This document shows positions 43,476-53,350 of a stretch of 64,000 bases of DNA, one piece after another. Within the stretch, counting starts at the first letter, position 1. Every line of letters starts with the position of its first letter. Location: positions 12,224,501-12,288,500 of the forward strand of contig CAMTDV010000013.1 in NCBI GenBank assembly GCA_947069175.1, given 5' to 3'. Made by a program: the position numbers and the translations under genes. The notes beneath the pieces were generated by a model that was given only the letters and a program-made list of their open reading frames with translations, was not told the DNA's origin and searched no databases. This DNA comes from Scalesia atractyloides. Taxonomy: Eukaryota > Streptophyta > Magnoliopsida > Asterales > Asteraceae.

Positions 43476-44060
43476 GGGATAGACACACAGTCCAGCGGTG
43501 GACTGTGTGCACATAAAACACGCTTACGTCCCGAGTTCGATACTTGTCCCACGCATGCTTGCCTTAATAAAAATGTTCTTTTTTTTACTGAACCGGATTC
43601 ATTTCACATAGATGTTAAGTTTAATAAAAACCGGAATAATAACCAAGATAGACACACAGTCCAGTGGTGGACTGTGTGAACGTTTAATCGCACGTCACGA
43701 GTTCGAGTCCGGACTACCGCACCGGTCCGGACAATTATCAAACTTTTTATTTAAAACAGAAACGAAACTATTTAGTTTGTATATAAGTATAATAAAAATC
43801 AGACTATTTAACAAGTTAGACACACAGTCCAGCGGTGGACTGTGTGTTAACCCAAACCACAGGTCCCGGGTTCGAGACCTGTGGAGAACACCGGTTCGAT
43901 GCATTAAAATTGTTTTTAAAAATAAATGATTTTCTGTTTAAATCAATTAGTATATAAATATAATTAAAAACAGAAATATTTCGGGTTAGACACGTAGCTC
44001 AGTTGGTAGAGCTGCGTGCACGCGAACGGGAGGTCTCAGGTTCGAACCTCACCCGGCGCA
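43476..44060 (+). repeat. Array of four tRNA-like units in element B 3' LTR
   Basis: Anchors 43481, 43650, 43818 and 43988, periods 169, 168 and 170. Same unit order as the 5' copy. Confidence 0.85.
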
Positions 44061-45142
44061 CACAATTACACAGCCTGACCGGTCAACAAGTCAACGGTCA
44101 ACGGTCAACTGTCGCAAAAAGTCAACAATTTTTATTATTTTTTATTTATTTATTTTATTTAAAAATCAATGAAAAATACTTAAAAATAACATTTTTTTAA
44201 GGTTAGAAAATAGCCTTAAACTCACAAAAATACATCCCACAATCCTACTAAAATTGATTAATAAAATCCGCTTACTTACCGAACCATAATGCTATTTATC
44301 TAGGTTAGTTTCACTCGTGGTTAAAACCAACTTCGCGTGCATTCAACATTATCAACCGAACGCACCCAATGTGAGTGAATCTTACAACTCCCCTTTTTAA
44401 TTACACGTTTTGGGGTGTGTCATGTGTCACCAAAATTAACTCGTTTATTTAAACTTGTGCCGTACCATATTGTGATCTAAACTTAGATTGTATATATTGT
44501 TTGTAGTTATGTATTTCATATTGTCAAGTTATATGCAATTCATTCATTAGGCCCATCAGTTCCTCGTGGGAGACGAGTTGAGCAACGCGTGCCTCAAAAC
44601 AAATCCATTATTGTTCGTGTGTGTATTATTTAGTTTATATTGTTTGTAGTTATGTATTTCATATTGTCAAGTTTATGCAAATCATTCATTAGGCCCATCA
44701 GTTCCTCGTGGGAGACGAGTTGAGCAACGCGTGCCTCAAAACGATCCATTATTGTTCATGTGTGCATTATTTAATATTAATTGATTGGTGAATAAGTTCA
44801 CATCTATTTTTACTCATGTGTGGTTGTGCACTTTATTTTATAATCAATTAAATAAACTTGTTCAGATGTTTTTCATAGGATTCACTCGCCAACTTTTTGT
44901 TGATCCAAAAACCATTTTTACACATGATACAGGTAAACAGGATGAAGCAAGGAAACATAGGAAATGCCTTAGAAGAAAACAATGAAGTCTAGAATGATGT
45001 TTAGGACATGATGTAATTATGATTGTAAATTTCCCATTAAATTGTATTAATGAATATGAAACGTTATAATAAATGTCATGAGCTTTGATGATAACCCAAT
45101 CATGCCCCGATCACCTTTTCCGCTGCGGGTCGGGGTGTGACA

Positions 45143-45996
45143 ATCACTACAACCCACTAAATTAATCTAAAAACCTAAGCAAATGTCTTAATCGAAATAT
45201 TAGCTTATTTATTTATTTATCAAGTTATCGCGTTATTATTTTTAGGTTAGATTTTTCCTCGTCAGTTAAATCCGCAACTCGTGCGCTCTCATTTCCACTC
45301 ACGAATACGCACCCAAGTTGAGTGAATCTCTACAAATTCCCCGTTTTAATCACGTTTGGGGTGTATCATGTGTCGTACCATTTCTTTATTTTATTTAACA
45401 CTTGTGCTAATATCATTTCGTGATCAAATGTGTATTGCTTGTAATGTGGTTTATATGTGGATAAATTTTATCATTTCAGTGCACTCATTTCATTAGGCCC
45501 ATCAGTTCCTCGTGGGATACGGGTTGAGCATCAGGTGCCTCATTAGATCGGCTCCGTTCGATTGAGCCTTGATCTCAGATACATCATCATTCATTTCATA
45601 TATTCATTCAATGTGGTGTGTGATTTGTTATATTATACATTTGTTCACATGTGATTATGCACAATCTTATTTAAACAACGATAAAATTGATTTACTTAAA
45701 TGTTTTATCAAGGTTTACTCGCCAACTTTTGTTGACCCCAAAATTTCCTCTGTTTTACGCATGATACAGGTGATCAAGTTGAGGAAAGAAACACCTAGGA
45801 TGGCCTAGAAGAATAATCAAGTTATTTCGTTGGAACAACCATTTAGCTTATTATTTGTGTTTGTATGAAATTTTGTTGGATATTTGAATTTTAATTTGAA
45901 TTTAATAAATATGAAACTTTTTAGTAAATATCATGAGCTTTGGTGATAACTCAATCATGCCCCAACTTCTATTCCGCTGCAGGTTGGGATGTGACA
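45143..45996 (+). mobile_element. Element C, 3' LTR, last part
   Basis: Matches 30664-31518 of the 5' LTR, including the GATC/GGCTC hairpin (45546-45574) and end motif. Ends GATGTGACA, followed by target duplication TTCAC. Confidence 0.9.
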
Positions 45997-46408
45997 TTCA
46001 CCTCCTTGTAATGCCTTAGATGACACTAATCAAGTCCTAATGACTCTTGGCAACACTTGTCATGATTTGGGAGCATTTTAATTAGTATAAATTGTTGGTC
46101 ACTAGGACCATTTTGATCATACCTTCACTCTTACTCTAAAACAATCTCTTGTAGTAATCTCTAGAGTTAGGAGCTGCTCTCTAGTGTCCTCTATAGTCTT
46201 CAAGTCCAATAGGTCATTCTCATTTGGTCAATTTCATTTAATTAGCAAGTATTCAATTGAGTCAAACAACTTGACTTTTCGTTTGAGTTTCTGTTCTGAC
46301 CACTATGATCAAGTCAAAGTTCGAATCGAACTTTCCTATGTGATCATAAATCCCCTATGATACCCTATGACAATCACGTTAAGTAGTTGAAATGATGAGT
46401 CAAGCATG

Positions 46409-46412
<4 letters not shown>
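45997..46412 (+). mobile_element. Element X continued, promoter-like
   Basis: Continuation of the sequence interrupted by D and C. TATAAATT at 46086-46093 is followed by CACT/CTCT-rich sequence, as in an LTR U3/R border. No coding region, and X's end is not identified. Confidence 0.45.
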
Positions 46413-46468
<56 letters not shown>

Positions 46469-46500
46469 GTATATATATATATGTATATATATATATATGT
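46413..46500. repeat. (AT)n microsatellite
   Basis: Long alternating AT run with interspersed ATGT units. Confidence 0.95.
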
Positions 46501-46571
46501 CAAAAATTGAAAATATGCGCTTTGCGATAATTGAACTTTAGTGGCCTTTAGTGTTGACTTGTTGACTGGTA

Positions 46572-46812
46572 TGTGGTCTTCACCTTTGACTTGTTGACCA
46601 ACACTTTTTCATTCCAGCACTTGAATCTATCTTCAAGTAGTTTAGCCCATTAGTTCTTATATCACCAATTTTGGTTGGTTGTTAATGAAGCTTTCAGATG
46701 GGGGAACTTCGAGACAATTGATTATACTTCAACTTATTTCATTAGAGAGGGAAGAAGGTTCCCTTGGGTTTTTGGCTTTCATTATCAGCAGATCTTACAT
46801 AACCCAACAATG
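46572..46812 (+). repeat. Direct repeat, copy 2 (partner at 3401-3662)
   Basis: Shares TTGACTTGTTGACCAACACT and TTGGTTGGTTGTTA with copy 1 and stops matching at the same point, CCCAACAATGT. The small open frame here is incidental. Confidence 0.75.
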
Positions 46813-48418
46813 TATAGTTACGTCATGATGAAAACGGTGTATAATAATTATATGTTTAAATGATTTTTATTTAAACTAGAATTCACTCGTCGTAGCTGAC
46901 TTTTAGTATGCACATCATGTTAAGGTGTAGGTCAGTTTGTGGGCTTTCTGGACGTTTTGGGCATCGACGTAAAGGCTATCACCATCCTACGCATTGTCAT
47001 CCTAGTTATCCTTTATGTTGACTAGTTAAGTTTTGGTTTTTGCTTGTAAGCCTTTTAGGATGTTAAAACTTGTATAATGTTGGATGTTTCCGTTGCCTAT
47101 GTTATTGGATTTTTAGTTTAAGAAGTATATGTTAATGAATAACACCAATGTGTGAATATAATAGTATTACGTTAATACACTACTTGTCGATTAATATTAT
47201 AACCTTTGTAGTTTGATATTGTCACTTTTGGAGCATCAAATGACAATGGTGCATCTAGTATATTTTCTAACTATACACAAAAACATGGTCGACTTAGAGG
47301 AGCGCAAGGTGAGTGACTTTCCGGGGCTCAAAATAAAAGTTCAAACAACAAACATTGAGATTCTAGCATGATGGAAAGTTTGCACCCTCCTCACCTGCGA
47401 GATGCAAGCTCGATCCTCTGCGTCACCATTTTTTTTATTTTTAACAGTTGGGCTAACACGGAGTATTCGTGATTAAACACACCCAAACTCGAGACCCACC
47501 ATGACCAGTTCCCCTAACGTTCACACCTCCATGCAATTTGTTTCATGTTATTTATGTTACCTGTTATTTTTATAATTTCTATTTCCCATTGTTCTTAGCT
47601 TCTCGCATGTTAAGCATTTCTTGAGTCAATTTCTATATTTTATTAAATTAGTAGATGTCTTGGAGGTCATGTTATATTTGTTTTAACCGTTTGTAATTAA
47701 CCTTGTCTAGAGAATTTTGAAGATGGACGTAGTGATCAAATGTTTTAAAAAGAATACTCCGTGTTTTTATCTCAATTGTATTTTTAGTTCCTTTGCTAAC
47801 TCAATTGTGGCAGATTGATAAGGTGATCTTAGGAGTAATAATGATAGGTAACGGTGGTGAGTCTATTATATTCGTTATTCTTTTGGCCCTACAGTTTTGA
47901 AGGTGGTGGGGTTGTATCTTTCGAGACCATAGCAACCGAGTGCGTTACCATTCGAGAAATACAACACTTTGATGCCCGGATACTATCAATAACAACCCTT
48001 TTTTTTTCTATTCGCCTCGAGGCCTTTGAATTTTTGAGACTGCCTAACAGCAACTTGAAATTACCAAATTTAAGAATATTTCTTGAAACAAATTTGGACG
48101 CTATTAGTTAATAGGTATACGCATCTTTTAAATTGGTAGATGATAAACAACTTGAATTCTTTTTTTACTATGTAACTAGTTCTAAAATTGTTGCATATAA
48201 AAGATGGATGTTTCACATAAATTAATAGCTTGAACTTATGAAACATATATAGAGAACTAAAAACTGTTAGGTCCGTCAATTTCTTTGCCGCTTTTCATAA
48301 AAATATTAAATTTAGAAGAAAAAAAATTGTCTTTTGTTGATCATCTAATCTCTAACATACATACGTACATAAAAATTGTCTTTTGTTGATCATCTAATCT
48401 CTAAAAAAAAGGTCCTAC
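46813..48418. other. Non-coding stretch, nothing recognised
   Basis: No recognisable gene, RNA or transposon end. A 33-bp direct repeat based on TTGTCTTTTGTTGATCATCT occurs at about 48322-48354 and 48371-48404, next to the foldback element. Confidence 0.5.
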
Positions 48419-48765
48419 TAGAAGTTTGTTTTACCTAAACAGATTAAGAATGATTTTTAAAAACTCAAGATTCGCTTCAAACAAACTCAGATCAAACTCA
48501 TTTCAGCGGCGTTGGAACCTACTTGTCTAACCCTAACACCTAATCCTTAAAACTAAACTGCAAAGCCAAACCTACCACACAAACAGTGTACAAGTTCCAT
48601 AAGTAAAAGAAAAAGATAACCCTAAAGCTAAACCCTAAAAGGTAAGATGGTAAATCTTGATAAGCCGGTTCCAACACTATAAGAATAAGTTTAAAAGGAG
48701 TTTGTTTGAGTTAGATATTGAATTTTTAACTTCTAAGCCTAAGTTCTTAGGTAAACAAACTTCTT
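48419..48765. mobile_element. Foldback / MITE-like element (~345 bp) with long inverted repeats
   Basis: The ends AGAAGTTTGTTT and AAACAAACTTCT are inverted, and the inversion continues inward for about 100 bp with mismatches: ACCTAA near both ends, CAAACAAACTC (about 48478) against GAGTTTGTTTG (about 48697), and GTTGGAACC (48512) against GGTTCCAAC (48671). No coding sequence inside. Flanking bases CTA/TTA could be a short target duplication. Family not determined. Confidence 0.65.
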
Positions 48766-48781
48766 ATTTGAACATACAACT

Positions 48782-48784
48782 CTT

Positions 48785-48816
<32 letters not shown>

Positions 48817-48829
48817 CACACACACACAA
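48782..48829. repeat. (CT)n-(CA)n microsatellite
   Basis: CT run, interrupted, followed by ACACAC. Confidence 0.95.
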
Positions 48830-49155
48830 CTACTAGAGTGTCTACGGGATGCGACGGACTCACATAAAATGTTATTTTTATGGTATTTTTATTAGAAAAA
48901 ACTATAACAACACCATACTTAAATTATAGAGAACAAAATTCTCAGTTTTATGGGGTCACTCTTTAAATAGCAGTTCAAAAATCAAGAATGGTAATTGGTT
49001 TAAAAATCAACAATATGTTTCAAATGATTGTATTATACGTTTTAAAAGTTAGAGCACTTCTAACGTAGGTGATATGGGTGGTATGTAAACAAGGACTAGT
49101 CGGACGGACTTAAACACCGATGGAGACCTCGTCCGAATGAAAGTCTATTCCCACT
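48830..49155. other. Non-coding stretch, nothing recognised
   Basis: AT-rich; no feature supported. Confidence 0.5.
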
Positions 49156-50669
49156 TGTCAACCCCAACCGATGGCGGAAACATCGAAGTGAAACGAAATA
49201 GATTGTTTATTGCTCACAACGCTAATAATGACAATATTTAATTAAAGCCGAATTTCATTTCAATAACGATTGTCAAGTACAACACTGAAGCAAATTACAA
49301 ATAACATAATACAACAAAAATTGATACAACAAATTTAGCGTAAACGTCTACTTGTTTGTATCTAAGTCCTTGCTATTTGATTTCATAGCATCCTCTTCAT
49401 CAACCTGTAACATGTTTTAAAATACAATTCAATGCAAAAGCAAAGGCGAATATACAAGTTTAAGCATAGTACACGTATACGATTAACGTTTAAACGAATC
49501 CTCATGGCAACTATGATTTTACGAGAGCATATACAAGGCATGCAATACTACTAGCCAAACCCTTAACGCAAACACGCTGTTTTAACATGGCCTCAAGTTT
49601 ATGCGATGGAGGGGGATGCGTGACTTTCTATAGCGCTATACATGTTAACGAAGGCTTAAAACAAGTTAATGACTAAAGTATCACATAAAGAATGTCCAAG
49701 ATATAAGCATCATGTATGCGTATCAAGTATTCATGTGTATAGGATTGTTTGTGCATTTCATAAAGTTTAAGTGATGTGGTTTTGGTATAAGTAAACATGT
49801 TACACCCAAAAAGTGTTGTAAACGAAAAGTGGGTCGAGTGTACTGACGATTTTGCGTAGTCTTCAAACTTGACGAGTTCGCGAAGTGGGTTGACGAGTGG
49901 GATGAGCGCGGAGTTATCCTACAAGAGGAGAACTTAGGTTGGTAAGTATTCGAACGATAACAATGAATTTAGCAATTAAAAGCAATAAAGTTGTTTATAC
50001 GAGAAAGTAATCACTTAGACTTAATACTCGTTTTTCAACTATAAAACCCATTCGGGTTGATGTGTTTTCATGGGTTAGGATACCCATTAGAATCGTAACG
50101 AGAGATTAAGTACTTAGGTGATGAACCTAGTACCATGACGAATAATCATTTGATTACCATCAAGAGTTCGGTTAGTATTCCTATATCTATATATATATAT
50201 ATATATATATTATATAGTATAACAATCGGTAATTCATAAACATCATGTAATTTCATAGAAGTCATGCATGGAGATAGGAGGAGAACCTTCCTTTTAAAAC
50301 CTCTCGTATAGTCGTCATAAGGACGACAAGGATGGTCATGAGTACGTTTGAACATATAAGTAAAAGACAAAAAGTAAATGAAAACATCAAGGGAGGTGGT
50401 GGATCAAAATTAGGATCGCCAAGGCTTCCAAGTGATCACACTTTACCAACTCAAGTTTTGTTTCGAGAACAAGCTTGTAAGGATACAACACTTGTGAGTA
50501 AAACCCTAATAAAACCAAAAGAAAGTCGTTACCCTTGAGACCTTAAACATGGTGATGTTCCAAGCTAGTCTTCCATGAAAGACTTATGGAAACACTCCAA
50601 AGGTATTTCCAAGTAATAAGAAAAAGGAAAGATCAAAAGAGAGAGAGGTGAGTTAGAACTCACTTTTTA
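49156..50669 (-). mobile_element. LTR I, partial, minus orientation
   Basis: Begins TGTCAACCCCAACCGATGGC, the reversed end of a gypsy-type LTR in which the last bases before CA are usually a GGTTGGGG-like run. AACCTGTAACATGTTTT (about 49404) resembles the conserved ACACATGATACAGGT end box of the other LTRs. The LTR is cut at 50670 by element E. A TA microsatellite lies at about 50185-50210. The open frames here have no recognisable product. Confidence 0.55.
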
Positions 50670-51788
50670 TGTCACATCCCGACCCGCAGCGGAAAAAGAG
50701 TCGGGGCATAATTGGGTTATCACCAAAGCTCATGATGTTTACTAATATGTTTCATATTTATTAAATTCAAATTACATCTCAAATGTTCAAGTCAAATTCA
50801 TACAATACAAGGAAATGAAAAATTAAATAAAACAATCCAAAGTCTAAACTGGTTTATTCTTCTAGGCCGTCCTATATGTTTCTTGCTTCAACTTGATCAC
50901 CTGTATCATGTGTAAAAATAGGGGATTTTGGGTCAACAAAAGTTGGCGAGTGAACCTTGTTAGAAAACATTTATTATTGATTTCTGGTTATATTTAATAT
51001 GGAAAAATTGTGTAGTAATCATATGTGAGCAAACGTAAATAAACATACAATAACAAACAACAACCACCTTGCATGAATATATGACATAAATGATAATGTA
51101 TATGTTGGCAACGTCACGTTCACGCTCATAGGTAATGGGGAACGGACAGCCTATGATGATGTATGTGCGATCAAGGCTCAATCAAACGGAGCCGATCGTA
51201 TGTTGGCAACGCCTCGTTCACGCTCATAGGTAATGGGGAACGGCTCACGCTCATAGGTAATGGGGAGCGGCGGCCTATGATGATGTATGTACTGAAAATG
51301 ATAAATTTAATCTAAACATTAACCACACAAACAGTTGATACATATTGAATACACATTTGATCATGGATATGATGGATGCACAAGTGTTTAAATGTAATAA
51401 ATAATAAGACACATGATACACCCCAAAAAGTGATTAAAACGGGGAATTGGTAGAGATTCACTCATATTGGATGCGTTCGTTTGGTGATGTTGAATGCGCA
51501 CGAGTTTAGAGTGTTGATCGACGAGGAATAACTAACCTAAATAATCATGGAAAGGTACGGTAAATAAGTGGATTTTATTAACAATTTTAATAAGGGTTTA
51601 GATTTATTTTTGTGAGTTTAAGGTCATTTTCTAACTTTAAAAATATTATTTTTAAGTATTTTTAATTGATTTTAAAATTAAATAAATAAATAAAAATAAT
51701 AAAAAAATGTTGACTTTTTGGGTTGACCATTGACCATTGACCGTTGACCGTGACTGTTGACTGTTGACCGGTTCGGACGTGTGTATGT

Positions 51789-52205
51789 ATGCGCTGGGTG
51801 AGGCTCGAACCCGAGACCTTCCGTACGCGTGCACGCAGCTCTACCAACTGAGCTACGTGTCTAACCCAAAATATTTCTGTTTTTAATTATATTTATACAC
51901 TATTTAATTTAATCAGAAATCATTTATTTTTAAAAAGGATTTAATTATATCGGACCGGTGCACACAACAGGTCTCGAACCCGGGACCCGTGGTTTAGTGT
52001 TGCACACAGTCCACCGCTGGACTGTGTGTCTAACCTGGTTAATATACTGATTTTTATTAAACTTAACATCTTACGGCGAGTTGATCCGGTTCGGTTTTAA
52101 AAAGAACATGTTTATTTCAGAGAGTGAGGTTGTGTCAGGGATCGAACTCGAGACGTGTGTTAATTGTTTGCACACAGTCCACCACTGGACTGTGTGTCTA
52201 ACCGG
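51789..52205 (-). repeat. Array of three tRNA-like units in element E LTR
   Basis: Anchors 51862, 52031 and 52199, periods 169 and 168. First unit AGCTCAGTTGG type; the others CACACAGTCC/GGACTGTGTG with loops AGCGGT and AGTGGT. B-boxes GGTTCGAGCCT, GGTTCGAGACC and AGTTCGATCCC. Confidence 0.85.
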
Positions 52206-53059
52206 TATATTTGCTGATTTTAAATCCCTATAAACTCATTTCAACTTCATCTTCTTCATTCATGAATACTGACAACCGATTCTTGACAGTTCTTGTTTAA
52301 ATCATACATCTAACATATAACTGACTGAAATGAAATAGATATAAAGGGTTTTGGGAATGAATGTACCGCAACGGATGTTTTTCTCAGAGCTCCGGCAAAG
52401 GTCGTCGGCTCTGATTTATGAATTCCGTCTGATTGAATCAATTAACCGATTTTATCGATTAGTTGTGAAATTGGGTTACTAAACGATGATTATCATAAGG
52501 TTTAGATGATTATACCAATTCACAGCGTGAGTTTGGAAATTCCAGAGATTTTCCGGCGATTGCAGAACATCCGGCAACGTCGTCTGGGATTGATTCTGGT
52601 TGATGAATTGAAGTTAGTAATAGTCTAACAATGGATTGAAACCGCAAGAGTCGAGGTATTTACCGTTTTGATGAAAGTCTCGGTTTTCCGGCGAAAGTCC
52701 GATGATTGCAGAAAATCTCCGGCGAGTGAAATTGATTCGAGAAATGGTGCGATTTTGAGGGAAATGGTTTCCAGAGGCTTGGGTGTGTATTTATAGGGAA
52801 GAATCACGATGAATTGGGTCGGATTTCAGTCTTGATTCGATGGTCAGCCTTTCTCCGGCGGTTATGACTGATGTCGCGGGTTTAGACATCGGTTATAACC
52901 GATGTTGAGGTTAATACATACGTTAAGTCAAAGGAAACCGTCGATAATTGGCGAAATCGTCGGATTTTCCGGCGACTGCGAAATGGGCGCGCTGTTGACT
53001 GAATTCAATTTCGAGTTTTATTATATGTATTAATTGTTTCAAAATATCAACAAATAACA

Positions 53060-53130
53060 CAAGTGGCGGAGCGGTTAAGTGTTTGTGTGATAAGGCTTCC
53101 GGCTGACCCGGGTTCGAAACCCGGCAGCCT
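53060..53130 (+). ncRNA. tRNA-like unit in U3 of element E LTR (antisense to the LTR)
   Basis: TGGCGGAGCGGTTAAGTG is close to a Ser/Leu tRNA A-box region; T arm CCGGG-TTCGAAA-CCCGG is perfect; TTCTTTCTTTTTTATTT follows within 10 nt. Acceptor arms do not pair. About 71 nt. Confidence 0.75.
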
Positions 53131-53316
53131 TCTTTCTTTTTTATTTATTTTATTTTCACTTTTTATCAATTATAGTTTTTAAAATCTAAATTGTTTATTA
53201 TTTATGTATTGTTTAAAATTAAAAAAGTCATAAATACGCAACGAAATTTTTATAACTTGATATTCGATTTACAAACGAAGCGGGTTTGGAAAACCCTTTT
53301 TTCGACGGATGTTACA

Positions 53317-53333
53317 GTATCCCCTACTTATAG
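53317..53333 (-). other. Polypurine tract of element E
   Basis: Minus strand ATAAGTAGGGGATAC directly before the LTR start TGTAACATCC. Confidence 0.8.
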
Positions 53334-53350
53334 AAATTTCGTCCCGAAAT

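Larger units (their letters stand above)
42512..45142 (+). mobile_element. Element B, 3' LTR (2.63 kb)
   Basis: Starts CGTAACATCCGTC (first base changed from T) and ends GTCGGGGTGTGACA. Modules: antisense tRNA-like unit (42698-42778), altered MYB palindrome GGTTATAACC (about 42930), TATA box TATAAATA (about 43035), GCCGGA-rich stretch, four tRNA-like units, GGTCAA repeats and two CTCGT/ACGAG blocks. The bases after it, ATCAC (45143-45147), fit the C LTR sequence ATCAT at the matching point. Confidence 0.92.
50670..53316 (-). mobile_element. Element E, 3' LTR (2.65 kb, minus orientation)
   Basis: Starts TGTCACATCCCG and ends GGATGTTACA. The internal side shows a polypurine tract (53317-53333), then pol. 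Modules: end motif (50900-50960), two CATAGG/CCTATG hairpin blocks (about 51113-51160 and 51202-51285), GATC/GGCTC hairpin (51169-51195), TTGACC repeats (51720-51775), three tRNA-like units, GCCGGA-rich part, TATTTATAGG (about 52789), MYB palindrome (about 52887-52906) and the U3 tRNA-like unit. Confidence 0.92.

Noticed and set aside
46675..46863. 62-codon frame in the direct repeat
   Set aside because: Not open in the partner copy at 3401-3662 and without recognisable content.
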